Source of the DNA: Acanthopleura granulata
Taxonomy: Eukaryota > Mollusca > Polyplacophora > Chitonida > Chitonidae
Length of the DNA: 64,000 nt
Direction: 5' to 3'
Assembly: GCA_016165875.1 (NCBI GenBank)
Contig: JABBOT010000002.1
Coordinates: 27,666,265-27,730,264 of the forward strand
Below are positions 38,556 through 50,292 of the stretch, piece by piece. The position numbers and the translations under genes are program-made. Under the pieces are notes generated by a model. That model made no database searches and was not told where the DNA came from. It worked only from the letters and a program-made list of their open reading frames with translations. How positions within the stretch are numbered: position 1 is the stretch's first letter; each line of letters starts with the position of its first letter.

Positions 38556-39292
38556 ACTCCCCTAACTGTGAACATGCCTTGATTAAATTTTCGACTTGGT
38601 TACATAAAGTTATTTCTACTTTAGTTCAAATTTAATTTACAGATTTTTGATTCATTCAAGAAGTGGGTTTATCTTGTGTACACAATTTCTTCAAAACTTT
38701 TTAAAAGATAGCTCCTAAATTTGGTAAACACATTCACCTCATAGAGGACAGGATAAGGTTAAATTTTGAGATTGGAGGAATTTAGTTTTCTATTTTTCTT
38801 CATTTTATAGACCTGGTGTTAACGGGGGAAACAATCATACATCAAAAACGATAACTGGTAATTATTACCTCTTTTTGTTTTCTTTGCAGAGTATTCTCCC
38901 CTTATTTCATTTTAAGGAGAGATAGCTCTGATGAACAAAGATTAAAAAGTATTTTGTTGTGGGTTACCTCCCTTCAATTCATTTCTTGCTTTAACAAAGT
39001 ATTGAAGGCTTTTCTCCACTCTTATTCACCATTCATCAAATAGGTATCAGATGTATGTGTTTACGTACAAGTTATAGTCTGAACATTACTTGAATAACAG
39101 TATCCAGTCATTCAAATGATTTAAATGCCTTTTTCTACGTGCATGCATCAGAAGATCGCTGGTATTTTAATCCCACATGGGAACCCTTAACACTTTTTGT
39201 TTCAGTGACATCAATGTGACGAACCAAGAAGAACAAAACTGTGCTCTCTTAGTCAATGTATCGCCGGCCATAAAGTATGTTCATAAAATTTT

Positions 39293-39450
39293 TATTTATT
39301 TATTTATTTGTTTGATTGTTTTAAGCTGGACTCAAGAATATTTCATTTATACGACGGCAGCCAACATTATGGTGGGAGGAAACCAGGCAGAGTCCCGAGG
39401 AAATCCACGACCATCTGCAGGTTGCTGGCAGACCTTCTCACGTACGGCTC
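39293..39450 (-). mobile_element. SINE copy
   Basis: TTATTTATTTATTTGTTTGA is followed by CTCAAGAATATTTCATTTAT, ACGACGGCAGCCAACATTATG, GTGGGAGGAAACCAGGCAG and GCAGGTTGCTGGCAGACC. This is the reverse complement of the tail and body of the family, lacking the tRNA-like head. Confidence 0.75.
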
Positions 39451-41554
39451 TACTTTAAAGAATAGTTTGTGGTAGGCCCCTATGTCAGTATAGGCTTACA
39501 TCAAAGGGAAATGATGTGTTGGCTTACAATCTATTAGCCGGGTAGCCTATATTTTGCAAAACAAAACAAATATATAAATAACTAAATAAATAAATAAAAA
39601 ACGGAAACAAAAATAAAAGAACTAAGTATGATTATAAGTATTTGGGTACATATATACAGTAGTTAGGTGGGTACAAAATAGTACCAGTAAGTAAAGAAAT
39701 ATTAACATATCATGACCCTTTGCGGTGGACTGAACATTGTGATTTAAAATATTTTCCAAAAACACTTTTCATTCCCCTGACAGAAGTTTTTTTCTTGATG
39801 TTACATGTATGTAGTCAAGGGTGGTTCTAAACAAGATCATTTAACGTCTACCACCTTTTCAACAGTAACATTCTGTAAAGTTATTTTTCTAAATTTCTAG
39901 AATGTTCTACACGTATATCAGGAACATTGTCTTTAAACTTCCTGTATTTATCGTGTTTCAGTCATAGATAGGTTATATATAATTCTTTTACCTCCATGCG
40001 CACGCCGACCGACACCAACCCAACCCGCGAGTCAATAACGCTATGTCCTTTTCCATTCCCGCATACTTTTTCTGCAGAGTTTTCTCCCTTTAAATCAATG
40101 CAAAGAAAACATAACTCTGTCAGCTAAATATTGATATGTGAATGTAATTTGGTTATTTCCCCTGATTCTCCAATCAGCACTGCTCAAATTCAGAATTTTC
40201 TTTTTCAAAAAGTACGTGTTCAAAAATGTACGTAAAACTAATTCACCACTTTTGTTAAGTTAATGTTTATTTAAAATTTTGCAGGATACTGATTTTAGAC
40301 AGGCTTTTATGCTATTTAACTCTAATTAATCGATTTTATTCATCGTTTCCCACATGGCCTGATATTTCTTGACGGACTTATTTAATGACATTTTTGGTAC
40401 AATGTCCCTGATGGTAATAATGAGAGAAATATTACTATACTTATACTATTTTCTCTCTTTGTTGTACATAAACACGGGTACCTGTTTTATGTTTTCATTA
40501 TTTATTTTGACACAGAGAGCGAGCGCAAACCCCGCTACTCTACAAAAGTAGGCCTACCCTTGCTAACTCTCGATAACAGGCAACACGTCTTCCAGCCATG
40601 CAGAGAATATCCTAATTTTCCTCGCAAATATGCAAATATCTAAGAAATAAAATTTTTACCCTACTTCTTCATAAATGAGCTCCAGTCGTTGAATTCTTGA
40701 GTATATTTGATGTACGCCGCTAAACAGTACATTCATGACGTTGGGTCGTTCTAAAGATATTGACGCACAGTAACTCAAGGGCCTTCTCTACCTTCATTCG
40801 AGGAGAGTTCAAATTCGTGCCGCGCGAAATTTAACCGAAAATTCTAAGTTTACGAAAGTCCGCAGCTTGTGCAGTTTTTCATCCTTTTCGTGACATTAAC
40901 AGGCCATATGGAAGACGTATTTGGTTGGTGATATTTGGCTAGCAGCAACTTTGTTACATAATTTCCACGGCTCAGTTAATTGACGTACAACAGTGTCGAG
41001 GGAGGTCATTTCACACACTGGGAAGCAGAAAAGGTACGTACTCACTGAATAATATGTTGTCATTTTTCTACGTGGATTTTTTGTTTTCTTTTGTCAACCT
41101 TTAAAACATTTTGTTTAGCATTTGAGGTTTGGGGACACTTGAAGCAAAATCTTCACAAGGATTACACAAGCTGTTACCATCCACGCTTTTCTGATATTTG
41201 CAAGTCATGGCAGAGCTCCTCATATCGTTAGCGCTTTATGTAATGTTAACATATATGTATGCACTAAAAACTGAACTCTGACATACAATCGCAATACCCA
41301 TGGGGATTGCCCAAATGAGGGTTTATGGACTTGTGGACCCGGATCCAGTCACCCATGTAGAGCGATGTGTTCTTTGGGGGAGGTGATGGGCGAGGGGCGA
41401 GCGGGGGGGGGGATGGGAGGAGGATAGTGGGATGGGCTCTACTACTAGTTACAACGTTCTATTAACAATCAAGATAAATTCCTAACTGCCGGTAACAATC
41501 ATTACGACATAGAGTTATCATATGTGTTTAAGAAGGCTATTTACTAAGCCTAGG

Positions 41555-41728
41555 CTATTAGTGGAGGTGCATCAGGCTTCCTCTCCGGCCGTACATGGGA
41601 AGGTGTGCCAGCAGCCTGTTTCCTCCGGGCTATGTCGGGTTTCCCCCCACCATAATGTTGGCCGCCGCCGTATAAGTGAAATATTCTTGGGTACGGCCTA
41701 AAACGTCGACCAAATAAATAAGTAAAAA
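41555..41728 (+). mobile_element. SINE copy
   Basis: CAGGCTTCCTCTCCGGCCG, TGTGCCAGCAGCCTG, CCACCATAATGTTGGCCGCC and GTATAAGTGAAATATTCTTG end in ACGTCGACCAAATAAATAAG. It is the family body and tail without a clear head. Confidence 0.75.
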
Positions 41729-42746
41729 AATAAATATGTGAGTAAGTATTTGTTTACAAGGAACTGTTCGTGGCCATTGATCTTTACACTTCAGAAGAAA
41801 TTTGTTTCTTGCAGATCAAAAAAGCCCATTTCAGAATATAAACATTCAAAAAGAAAGTTAGTTAATAGTTAGTTTCATCACAATTATCATATAAATCAAG
41901 TGCGTGTGGAAAATTCGTGCAAGGCACTAATTAATCCTCTTTACTGTCGGCCAGTGACACTATAAATAATAATTTAAAGCCCATATACCTTGAGTATATA
42001 ATGTACCACATGTATAAGCACATAAATAACCTCATCCATCAATATTAAAGTGCCAAGATCAGCGTCTGTACCACACAATGACACAGATGTTGTAAAACAC
42101 ATGTGTTTCGCTGCGTCAGGTGACTGGACCTTGGAGTCATGGATTAAAACACTTTTACCTTTAAAGGAAAAGTTCCTATAAAGATGAAAAGTCTATAGTT
42201 AGTAAATAGGCCATTAAAAACTGTCTGTGAAAATGAGTTCACTGATATTTTCGGGGTTTTTTAAATTTAAATTAAAACACTGGTGCTTTATTTCAACTCA
42301 CAAAAGTGTCCTGTTCATTGTCAGTGCAATGTTAGTTCTGTGTATGGCTCTGAATATCATAACTTCACCAAAATCCCTTCAGACAAAGGGCACAACCCTG
42401 TATAGTTCAAATAATTAACACGTCAGGTGGTTGACTATATTACATTTGATCAGAATTGCTGAAACACTCTGTGTCTTTAACTGTGAAAGGCAGAGACTAG
42501 AATAACCTTGAGTTGTCACTTCAAAGAGTCCATCAAAACACCATATCTCTTCGTGTGTTACCTATTGAAGTTCCCCAATGTTTATTTGAGGTATAAGGAA
42601 CTCGAGTCGTAAAATTCTGGCCAATTGTTTTTTTAAATAAAACATTAATATAGAGATGCTTGCTTTGCATGAGAATTCAATATTCACGAATTCATTGGGT
42701 TTAAAAAGTCGTTTTGAAGGTATATACTAAGTATGATCTTATGAAG

Positions 42747-42857
42747 AGAGAACTGCCACTGAATGGCATTTATAGCTTCTCAAAGAGAATCGCCACTGCA
42801 TGGCGTTTATAGCTTCTCCAAGACAATCGCCACTGCACGGCATTTAGAGCTTCTCAA
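42747..42857 (+). repeat. 37-bp tandem repeats ahead of K4, three copies
   Basis: Units start at 42747, 42784 and 42821 (AGAGAATCGCCACTGCATGG type, ending in TTATAGCTTCTC). They lie 90-200 bases before the K4 start and therefore in or next to its presumed promoter or 5' UTR intron. Unit B has a fourth copy (50293-50440). Confidence 0.9.
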
Positions 42858-42919
42858 AGCCTCTTGAAATTGTAAACAGCAGTCATTAGAAGCTTTAGCT
42901 GAAAATACTCATATTGACA

Positions 42920-42946
42920 TGTGTGTATTTTTCAGAGTGATTTGTA
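42920..42946 (+). promoter_or_regulatory. Candidate 3' splice site before K4
   Basis: TGTGTGTATTTTTCAG ends at 42934, twelve bases before ATG 42947, and is a strong acceptor. It supports a 5' UTR intron with the whole coding sequence in the last exon. The same sequence is kept in unit B at 50517. Confidence 0.5.
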
Positions 42947-44092
42947 ATGTGGAATCCTCAAGATTTTGTCCCGCCATCATCCAAGATGAAGCGCCTCGTG
43001 CAGGAAAACGGAAGGACAAACTTAGCATTTCGTGGCATAACTCGCAAGAAGGAAAAATTCCTCAAAGACACCTTTACTACGTTGATAGAGTCGCAATGGC
43101 GTTGGAACTTGATCTTATTTATCGGGGGCTTTGTTATCTCTTGGTATCTCTTTGCGGCTTATTACTACAGCGTGGAGTTGGCCATGAGCCGCAGCAGCAA
43201 CTCCAGCACATCTGAAGCTTGTATCACCAACGTCAACTCCTTTACCTCCACCTTACTGTTTTCTATCGAGACACAGACCACGATTGGCTATGGATCCAGA
43301 TTTGTTACCGAGTCTTGTCCTCTTGTCTTCATCGTCGTCATGTTACAGTCTCTCTTTGGAATAGGTTCTCAAGTGGCTTTGGCGGGAATTATCGTGGCTA
43401 AAGTAAAACGGGGCAAGAAAAGTACCAGCACGGTGATCTTCAGCAACTGCGCGTGCATATATGAGGAAGATGGCGAGCTCTGCTTAGCAGTGCGTGTGGC
43501 CGACATACGCCGCTCTCAAACACTGTTGCATGCTCACGCCAGAGGGCAGTTCATCAAGAAACAATATTCCGACTCCGGTCATCTACCTGTAAAGTGTTAC
43601 AATCTGAAAATGACTGGAGAAAGTGGGCATGAATTTCTTTTCATGGCATGGCCGACTGTTATTATACATAGGATAAATCAGCAGAGTCCCTTGTGGAGAA
43701 TGTCCCGAGATGATTTCCTTCAGCTGAACTTTGAACTGCTTGTCATTTTAGAAGGCGTGGTCACGAACACTGGTTATCCATTCCGAAGCTGTATTTCATT
43801 CCTGCCTTGGGATATATCATGGGGGCATAGATTTATCCCGCTAGGCTTTACTGAACACGAAGACTGCACCAATGTAGATTATGCACACTTTCACAAGACG
43901 CGTCCGGTTAAAACGCCTTGGTGCAGTGCGCATGACTCCCACGTCCGCCACGCTTATCAGATCAGGCGTGTCCCAGGTGTGACGTCAGTGTCAGCGTCTT
44001 TCGAAGTATCACGGGAGGTCGAAATTCGCCATGACGCTGCCGATACTTACCTTGGCTCACTCACGCTGATCACAGGCCGCGACTGGTTCTGA
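42947..44092 (+). CDS. Inward-rectifier potassium channel (K4)
   Basis: This is a 381-residue single-exon Kir channel, the shortest in the cluster because its C-terminal tail is brief. It has KRLVQENG, the slide helix (about 38-52), M1 (about 53-74), cysteines 92 and 124, filter TTIGYGSR (111-118), M2 (about 127-149) with Gln142 at the Kir2.1 Asp172 site, a basic patch KVKRGKKS, His195 at the Glu224 site, and the cytoplasmic domain to about 345. The long extracellular turret is Ser/Asn-rich. It sits in unit A and faces the NRRLW gene; its sister in unit B is broken. It should be a plasma-membrane K+ channel with reduced polyamine block. The start is the only ATG ahead of the conserved block. 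Confidence 0.97.
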   Translation: MWNPQDFVPPSSKMKRLVQENGRTNLAFRGITRKKEKFLKDTFTTLIESQWRWNLILFIGGFVISWYLFAAYYYSVELAMSRSSNSSTSEACITNVNSFTSTLLFSIETQTTIGYGSRFVTESCPLVFIVVMLQSLFGIGSQVALAGIIVAKVKRGKKSTSTVIFSNCACIYEEDGELCLAVRVADIRRSQTLLHAHARGQFIKKQYSDSGHLPVKCYNLKMTGESGHEFLFMAWPTVIIHRINQQSPLWRMSRDDFLQLNFELLVILEGVVTNTGYPFRSCISFLPWDISWGHRFIPLGFTEHEDCTNVDYAHFHKTRPVKTPWCSAHDSHVRHAYQIRRVPGVTSVSASFEVSREVEIRHDAADTYLGSLTLITGRDWF

Positions 44093-44609
44093 CAAGCTAA
44101 ATTCTACCACCTCACAGTGCTAATCTAACTGGCTTGGTCTTGAATGACAAAAGTGGTGCTTTACCAATGGATGCCTTCTTGTTACATTATAGACACAAAC
44201 AATCAACATGTTACGCTTTTCTGGGTGAATTCGTTCAATTAAAAATTTATTCACAACAAGAATGAATGACTTTTTTGTCTCAAAGTATTGCACTATCTAA
44301 ATATGATCAAGTAATTTATGTTCATTACTTCATATTTTTACACGAATGAACTGCGAGTGCCCGTGCAAAATTGTGTTAAATCATTTATGTAGACGGTGTG
44401 GAATCCTCGGCTGCCATATAACACTGCCACATGCACAAGGTTCTCGCTGATTACTTGAAAGTACTTGAATTTGTTGAAAACTTTTCAAGATCTTGGAAGT
44501 CCTTGAAAAAGAGTTCATCTTGGGAGAATTCTATCTTTAAAGTTAAATAATGCGCAACTCGTAACCTCCTTCCCGCCCTTAACAAAGGGTCCAAAGCTAT
44601 GTATTCACT

Positions 44610-44775
44610 GATTTATTTCTTGAACATGTCTTTCTTATGGACTTGATAACGATGTTAGTATCTACATCGAAACGTCTTGATAAGAAACCTAGAAGTTGTA
44701 TATCCATAAGACAGATATGTTCTAGCGTACTTCCATCCCAACTTCTAAATGCCACTTAAACAAGATTTATTTCTT
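44610..44775. mobile_element. MITE-like palindromic insertion, unit A only
   Basis: The 12-mer GATTTATTTCTT occurs at 44610-44621 and 44764-44775 but only once in unit B (near 51959). Between the two copies is 142 bp that begins GAACATGTCTTTCTTATGGA (44622-44641). An inverted match follows at 44701-44720 (TCCATAAGACAGATATGTTC, 18 of 20 complementary). The 12-mers fit a target-site duplication, although deletion between direct repeats in unit B would look the same. Confidence 0.5.
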
Positions 44776-46084
44776 TCCCGGAAGAACGTCACACTGCCAG
44801 GTGCAGGCGTGCTTATAACAAACCTGGTTAGTAAACAAACACTGCAGTGGCACAGCGGGAAACAGTGTATTTTTACTGCGAGTTGGACCAATTTGTTTAG
44901 CCCGTCAGCCCCTCCCATTATATCATGTTGCATCATGTTCAGAATGGATTGATAAGTCAGCTACCAACATTATATCCCTTAATCTCCATATAATAGTTTG
45001 TACCAAAATTGGAATAAATATAGGAAACTACAATAGGTCCTTGGACAATAATTTCTCTCACAGCAGGCTCGGAACCCGGTTGATGATATTAACTCTAACA
45101 GCTAAACCGTTTGTCAGTACGCTGAGGCATGCGTCTGAAGAAGAAAACGAAAATGTGTTGGTGCTGATTTAATCAGAGTATTTGTAAGTTTTGACGCTTA
45201 TCACGACACGAGCTTACATCCGTAATCATTCACATTTATACAATTTGTGTTTTGCAGAAATGTCAGCACGAACAGGAATATCCCCATAAATATGTGAAGG
45301 AAGTTCGTTCCAGGTCTCTACATATATTATATGTGAACAATGGTGTTTAATACAGGTATGGTGAAGCTTAGGTTCGATCTTGAAAGCGCGAAAGAGACAC
45401 ACGTTGATACTGTGATCCTCTTTTAGAAATATAACGCCATGCACGGCAATTCAGAAGATTAAACATTTAGTCTGTAGGTGTAGTATATTCAACGAAATTA
45501 AATCTTATAACAGCTTACTGTAGTTTTCAAAACTAATGAGAATGAAACAGTGGCTAACAGCTGTGTTTTATTTCATAATATACATGGGCACATGTATCAT
45601 CTTCAATGCACTGTCTATCCAGCATATATACTTGTGAGTAAATACACTCACTCATTCTTGAGCTATATATATGTTGGATTGTACCCACTTATAGATACAG
45701 GCTGTGAACCGATACATACATAGCCCATGCGCGCACTTCCTCCTTGGTGGCCAGTGTATACCAAGGCCAAACAAGCTTGTTGGGCGTTTAGTTAAGTGGG
45801 GTGTCACACCTTCACTGCGCATTCGAAATCGCAAATGGCCCAGGGAAAGAGAAAAAAAAATGGCCGACATATAAATGATTCTGTTAAACCCAAGCAATTA
45901 AAAAATCTGTTTTGTCCGGGCAACCATATTGCACACCACAGAGTGCATGGTTCAGCTTTCTGGGCGATCTGGAATATTCATTCACACCTGTTTGTCCATT
46001 TACATAAAATACTGCCGTTGATGATATGGAAAACTGCACATGAAATATCAAAAGTGTTATAAAACTGAACAGGGACCTTTTTGG

Positions 46085-46350
46085 CCGATGTTGTTACGTG
46101 CTAGTGCAGTACAATGAATCAGGGGACTCTCACCAATGTGAGTTTAAGTCCAGCTCAGGCCAGCTTCCCCTCCGGTCTTACATTAGAAGGTACGCCACTA
46201 ACCTGCGAATGGTTGTAATTTCCCAGGGTTCTTTCCCCGGGTTTTCTCCCGCCATGTAAGGCTGGCCGTCATCGTACAAGTGAAATACCCTAGCATGGGG
46301 CGTAAAACACCAGTCAATATCAATAAATAAACAAACAAATATATTAAAAA
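46085..46350 (+). mobile_element. SINE copy, unit A
   Basis: The head includes TTACGTGCTAGTGCAGTACA and GTGAGTTTAAGTCCAGCTC; the body is CAGCTTCCCCTCCGGTC, then ACCTGCGAATGGTTG, and the tail is CATCGTACAAGTGAAATACC and AATAAATAAACAAA. The same copy is present in unit B at 53240-53512, so the insertion is older than the duplication. Confidence 0.75.
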
Positions 46351-47777
46351 AAAAAAAAAAATAAATACATAAGAAACTAAATTATCTGAAACCTCTATCG
46401 TTGGCTTATATTTTAACTTAATGAAATGACACTCAACTACATATATATTTAAAACGATGCGATATAAATATTGGAAGTAATGCAAACCTATAGTTTCACT
46501 TATACAACCATGCTACATTATATTTAGATTGAGAGTGTATATGTATTATTCAAGTATATATGGATACAATCACCGACAAGCAATAAAATGATATTGTTCC
46601 TAATTGGGAGTTAAACCATTATACTGTGGAAAGAGTTTTGGTCCAACCTATATATCTAGCTTGAACAATTACAAATCTTAACTTACCAGGCTACTTAATT
46701 CCATTAGAGATTATTAGCAGGAATAAAACGTGTGATACGTATAAACGTCGAAGTATCCTCTTTACAATAGAAATTATGTACAACAAGCAGTATAAATATT
46801 TACGTACTAAATTTTATATGTAAAATTTATATTTATTTACATATTTACAATTTATTTACAATTTATATTTTTTACATATTGTTCTGTTCAGGCAAACAAA
46901 TCACATGCTGAATTTAAAATAAAGAGTGTATCGATATACTGGTGAATATACATTACGTCTGAAGTCCGCCTCATTGATGACGAAACTGGTTATATTTTAT
47001 TATTCACCATTCACTCATCCACTTTATACGCATGCGTGTGTTATACCATTGATCTTTTGTTAGCCTTACGGCACGGTTTTAAAAAATATCACTTAAACAG
47101 TTTATAACTTCGTGATTGTTATTAGTGTTAATCAGTGTTGCCCTGAACTCATCGGATTTCAACCAAATCTGTCAATTCTTGTCCAAGACCTAAGTATCAG
47201 TCAATCTCATTCAAATGTTTTATGTGACCGTTTTTAAACGTTATACAAACAATACATATGTTTGCAATCCAAACCAAACAATTGCAATAAAATCTTAGGA
47301 TAATTCACGCTGTCAAAACTGTCTTTGCATTAAATAAGAAAGAGTCATTTCACAGTAAAACTCTGTATGTAAGAGTTCAGGTAACACTTGAGATGCTGTT
47401 AAATGACATTCGGTACTTTTCATCCATATCCTAAATGGGCTCTGTATAGTACACCTAACAACCCAAAGCCTATGTATTATATCGCACACATATATCTGTA
47501 TAAAACTACATCATTATACAAACTGATCCATATATAATATATATGTAGAAAACACGCCAAACCACGGCTAAACGACACCGATTCAACTGCACAGTTTTTC
47601 GTAATACACAATCCATGGAATGTTCATGAGGCTACGTTCCTATAGCTGAACAGCTGTATATAGCGAACGACAAAGAATTGCTGGAAAATATATAATATGG
47701 TGCTTTGTGTTGAAAATAAGGGCACGAAGCCTGCAAGCGTGTGGAATGCGTTGAAACATACAAGCTCGACAAATCGG

Positions 47778-49211
47778 TTACTCACCAACAATTTTTATGT
47801 CTTCACCGTCAAACAAAAGGATATCTCTCAAACTTAAGTTAATTTTACTATTGTTCTCGCGGAATTTAACTTTGTATTCTTCTACATCTGTTTTAATCAC
47901 AGCCGGTATCCTGATAGAAGAGCGGTGTTGTCTAGCCAGGCGATAGGCCCACAGACGACGATTTCCATCTACTACTCTGTCTTCTTCGAACACCCTGTAC
48001 ACTATGATCGGAGGGATGTTTATCTGCTCTCCTATCGGACTGCCCCCGAGGTATACTCCTCAGCGAGACGCCCTGGTGGACGCCCGAGAATGTGGACGGA
48101 ATAGATTTCTTTGTGTACTTGACGTTGTTTGGATCCAAGTGTGTTTCAGAGGTTGTCTGTCCCAACTGCAGCCCCTGAAACTTGTCAGAATGTCACCGTA
48201 TCTCGACTGAGAACTTTGTTGATTCCTGTTGGATCGAGCTGTGTGAGAATGAAGGCGATTCCCATTGACGTTGTTGTTCACTTCAACATCCCTGCTCACA
48301 GGAGTCCTGTTGTGCATCGGGTTTGTTGTCTGAGCAATTCTGGTTTGGAACGGGCTTCTTGTCTGAGCAATTTTGCCTTGCAACGGGCTTGTGTGAGGAA
48401 TTCTGCTTTGGAACCGGCTTCTTGTCTGAGCAATTCTGCTTTGGAAAGGGTTTGTTGTCTCAGCAATTCTGCTTTGCAGCGGGCTTCTTGATTGAGCAAT
48501 TCTGCTTTGGAAAGGGTTTGTTGTCTTAGCAATTCTGATTTGCAGAGGGTTTGTTGTCTGCTCAATTCTGCTTTGAAGAGGGTTTGTTGTCGGAGCGATC
48601 CCGCTGTCGGAAGGGTTTGATATCAGATCAGTCCTGCCCCTGTAAGGGGTTGTTGTCTTGTATCTTGTCCTGAAGCCGGAGTCTGCTTGAGGTGTGGGTT
48701 TGCTATTAATTAGTCCCAGAGCGTTATCCCTCTTCCTGTACCACAATCCACCGGGACTTCCCCGCACGCGGATGTTTATACCTTCGTTGTAGGTTGTGAA
48801 TTTGCTGCTTGGAATATCCCGGTATGAACGCAAAATGACGGGAATATCACGACAGCCTCCCAGACGCTCGTACTGCTTAAACACCCATAAACGGCGGTTG
48901 TCAGAACTAAAGTATTTCCCATTCCGCTCACAGACTGTTATCCTTGGTATACTGTACACTGTTATTCTACCTTCACATAATTTGTCTAGGGTCTGTCCAA
49001 TCATTACGCCTCTGTGATTACTGTTCTTATCAAAAACATTGTTGATGGAATCTTGTACGTAGCGAATTTCAGATGGTCTCAGACGCATCATTTTTATGAA
49101 TGACTGAAACAAAACGATTACCTCACAACTTACAGCTGCTTGCCAGCCTGCTTCCCAGAAATATCTCTCACGGGTATTTCCATTCATATCGAAAGTGAAA
49201 GTAGGACACAT
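47778..49211 (-). pseudogene. Double NRRLW (ParB/sulfiredoxin-like) gene, frameshifted copy A
   Basis: The 5' part (49211 down to about 48170) matches copy B: the first domain with RPSEIRYVQDSI and the SSDNRRLWVF-type motif, then a linker expanded by about seven extra 11-residue repeats and a further 38 residues absent from B. The frame then shifts: a C5 run in copy B (near 55357) is C4 here (near 48174), which leads to a TGA at 48060-48062. Just beyond, an 8-base deletion near 48045-48053 would restore the frame, and the second domain (VVDGNRRLWAYRLA) is intact down to 47778. The two lesions sum to nine bases but the stop lies between them, so the protein is broken unless splicing removes the segment. 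A sequencing error in the C run cannot be excluded. Confidence 0.75.
48318..48644 (-). repeat. 33-bp coding minisatellite in copy A linker
   Basis: About ten units of 33 bp (CGGGTTTGTTGTCTGAGCAA type on the + strand), one shortened, encode 11-residue repeats of the form NPFQSRIAQTT on the minus strand. Copy B has only about three units (55389-55484). The size difference is close to 231 bp, seven units, all in frame. Confidence 0.9.
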
Positions 49212-49970
49212 CTACGCAAATACAAACGATAGGCCTATCTGTGGCGTTCATACTGATCAGCTACAGGTGCATGAATAACAGTGTCACAGCAGTGTCACAC
49301 AACAATGTCACCTACACATATGTGACCAGTTCAGGTGAACGATGTCTATAAACAGCCTGCAGCCTCCAAATACACGTCTATTATACTGATTTAGAAGTGC
49401 ACGCGTTCCTCTGCAGAATGGAACAAAAATGTCTGTGCTTCAATCTACATGAATTTAACGTCGTCCCAACATATCTACCAATCAAACATGGGGTTCAAAC
49501 ATTGGTGTTTCACGCCGTACTCAAGCATATTTCAATTACACCGCAGCAGGCAGCATTATGGTGGGATGAAAGGGGCAAAACGTTTTAGACCAGGCTGTTT
49601 GTTTATGGTGGTGGAAATATATTACATGTTTTGCATTTGAGCAAACGGTTTTTATATATTAAAATACGGCTGTCCGCAGTCGCCAAATGGGAGTTTGCTA
49701 CATGCAGTGGTAATCGAGGTCGACAAAATGGAATTTGGGATCAAATTTATCCCCGACCTTGAAATCGATGCTGAACTTTTTGGGTTTGACCTTGAATCAC
49801 ATTCAAGGCCACAATACTATAGAGGTTGCTAAAAGAGGTTTGTTCACCTATGGTCTTGCCATACAAGTGTTATGAATCGGAATTAGATTTATTTATCTGA
49901 TTGAATGATTATATGTCACGATAGCGATAATAAAGCTATATAACATAATAATACCACAATGAATAAAGTA
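49212..49970. other. Divergent spacer between NRRLW copy A and the broken Kir
   Basis: This is the upstream DNA of the minus-strand NRRLW gene. It contains a minus-strand SINE fragment (GGTGTTTCACGCCGTACTCA through GCATTATGGTGGGATG, about 49500-49590) and ends at the unit boundary. The equivalent in unit B is 56052-56815. Confidence 0.6.
49500..49590 (-). mobile_element. Truncated SINE fragment, unit A
   Basis: TTGGTGTTTCACGCCGTACTC, AAGCATATTTCAATTACACC and GCAGCATTATGGTGGGATGA are the reverse complement of the SINE tail. The same insertion is at about 56325-56430 in unit B with slightly more of the body kept. Confidence 0.65.
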
Positions 49971-50292
49971 TGGTGGTTGACTATTTTACATTTAATCAGA
50001 ATTGCTGAAACACTCTGTGTCTTTAACTGTGAAAGGCGGAGACTAGAATAACCTTGAGTTATCACTTGAAAGAGTCCATAAAAACACCATATCTCTTCGT
50101 GTGTTACCTATTGAAGTTCCCCAATGTTTATTTGAGGTATAAGGAACTCGAGTCGTAAAATTCTGGCCAATTGTTTTTTTAAATAAAACATTAATGTAGA
50201 GATGCTTGCTTTGCATGAGAATTCAATATTCACGAATTCATTGGGTTTAAAAAGTCGTTTTGAAGGTATATACTAAGTATAATCTTATGAAG

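Larger units (their letters stand above)
36861..42425. other. Gene-free stretch with SINE fragments
   Basis: This is unique DNA between K3 and the duplicated units. It contains SINE pieces (listed) and a G-rich run at about 41400-41415. A weak SINE-tail relic lies at about 36876-36910, at the edge of the minisatellite. No coding exon is supported; frames at 37170-37502 and 39177-39458 overlap repeats or lack motifs. Confidence 0.45.
44093..47777. other. Convergent spacer in unit A
   Basis: Non-coding DNA lies between the K4 stop and the end of the NRRLW gene, with a close copy in unit B. It holds a palindromic insertion and a SINE. Short frames at 45226-45444 and 45796-46062 recur in unit B but accumulate frame-breaking and radical differences, so I do not call genes. 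Confidence 0.5.
42426..49970 (+). repeat. Segmental duplication unit A (about 7.5 kb)
   Basis: The unit starts at GGTGGTTGACTATATTACAT and ends where the same motif begins unit B. It contains K4 (+) and a broken NRRLW gene (-) facing each other. Collinear homology with unit B runs the full length at high identity, including intergenic SINEs. Differences include a 154-bp palindromic insertion (44610-44763), one fewer 37-bp upstream repeat and seven more 33-bp repeats in the NRRLW gene. Confidence 0.93.
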
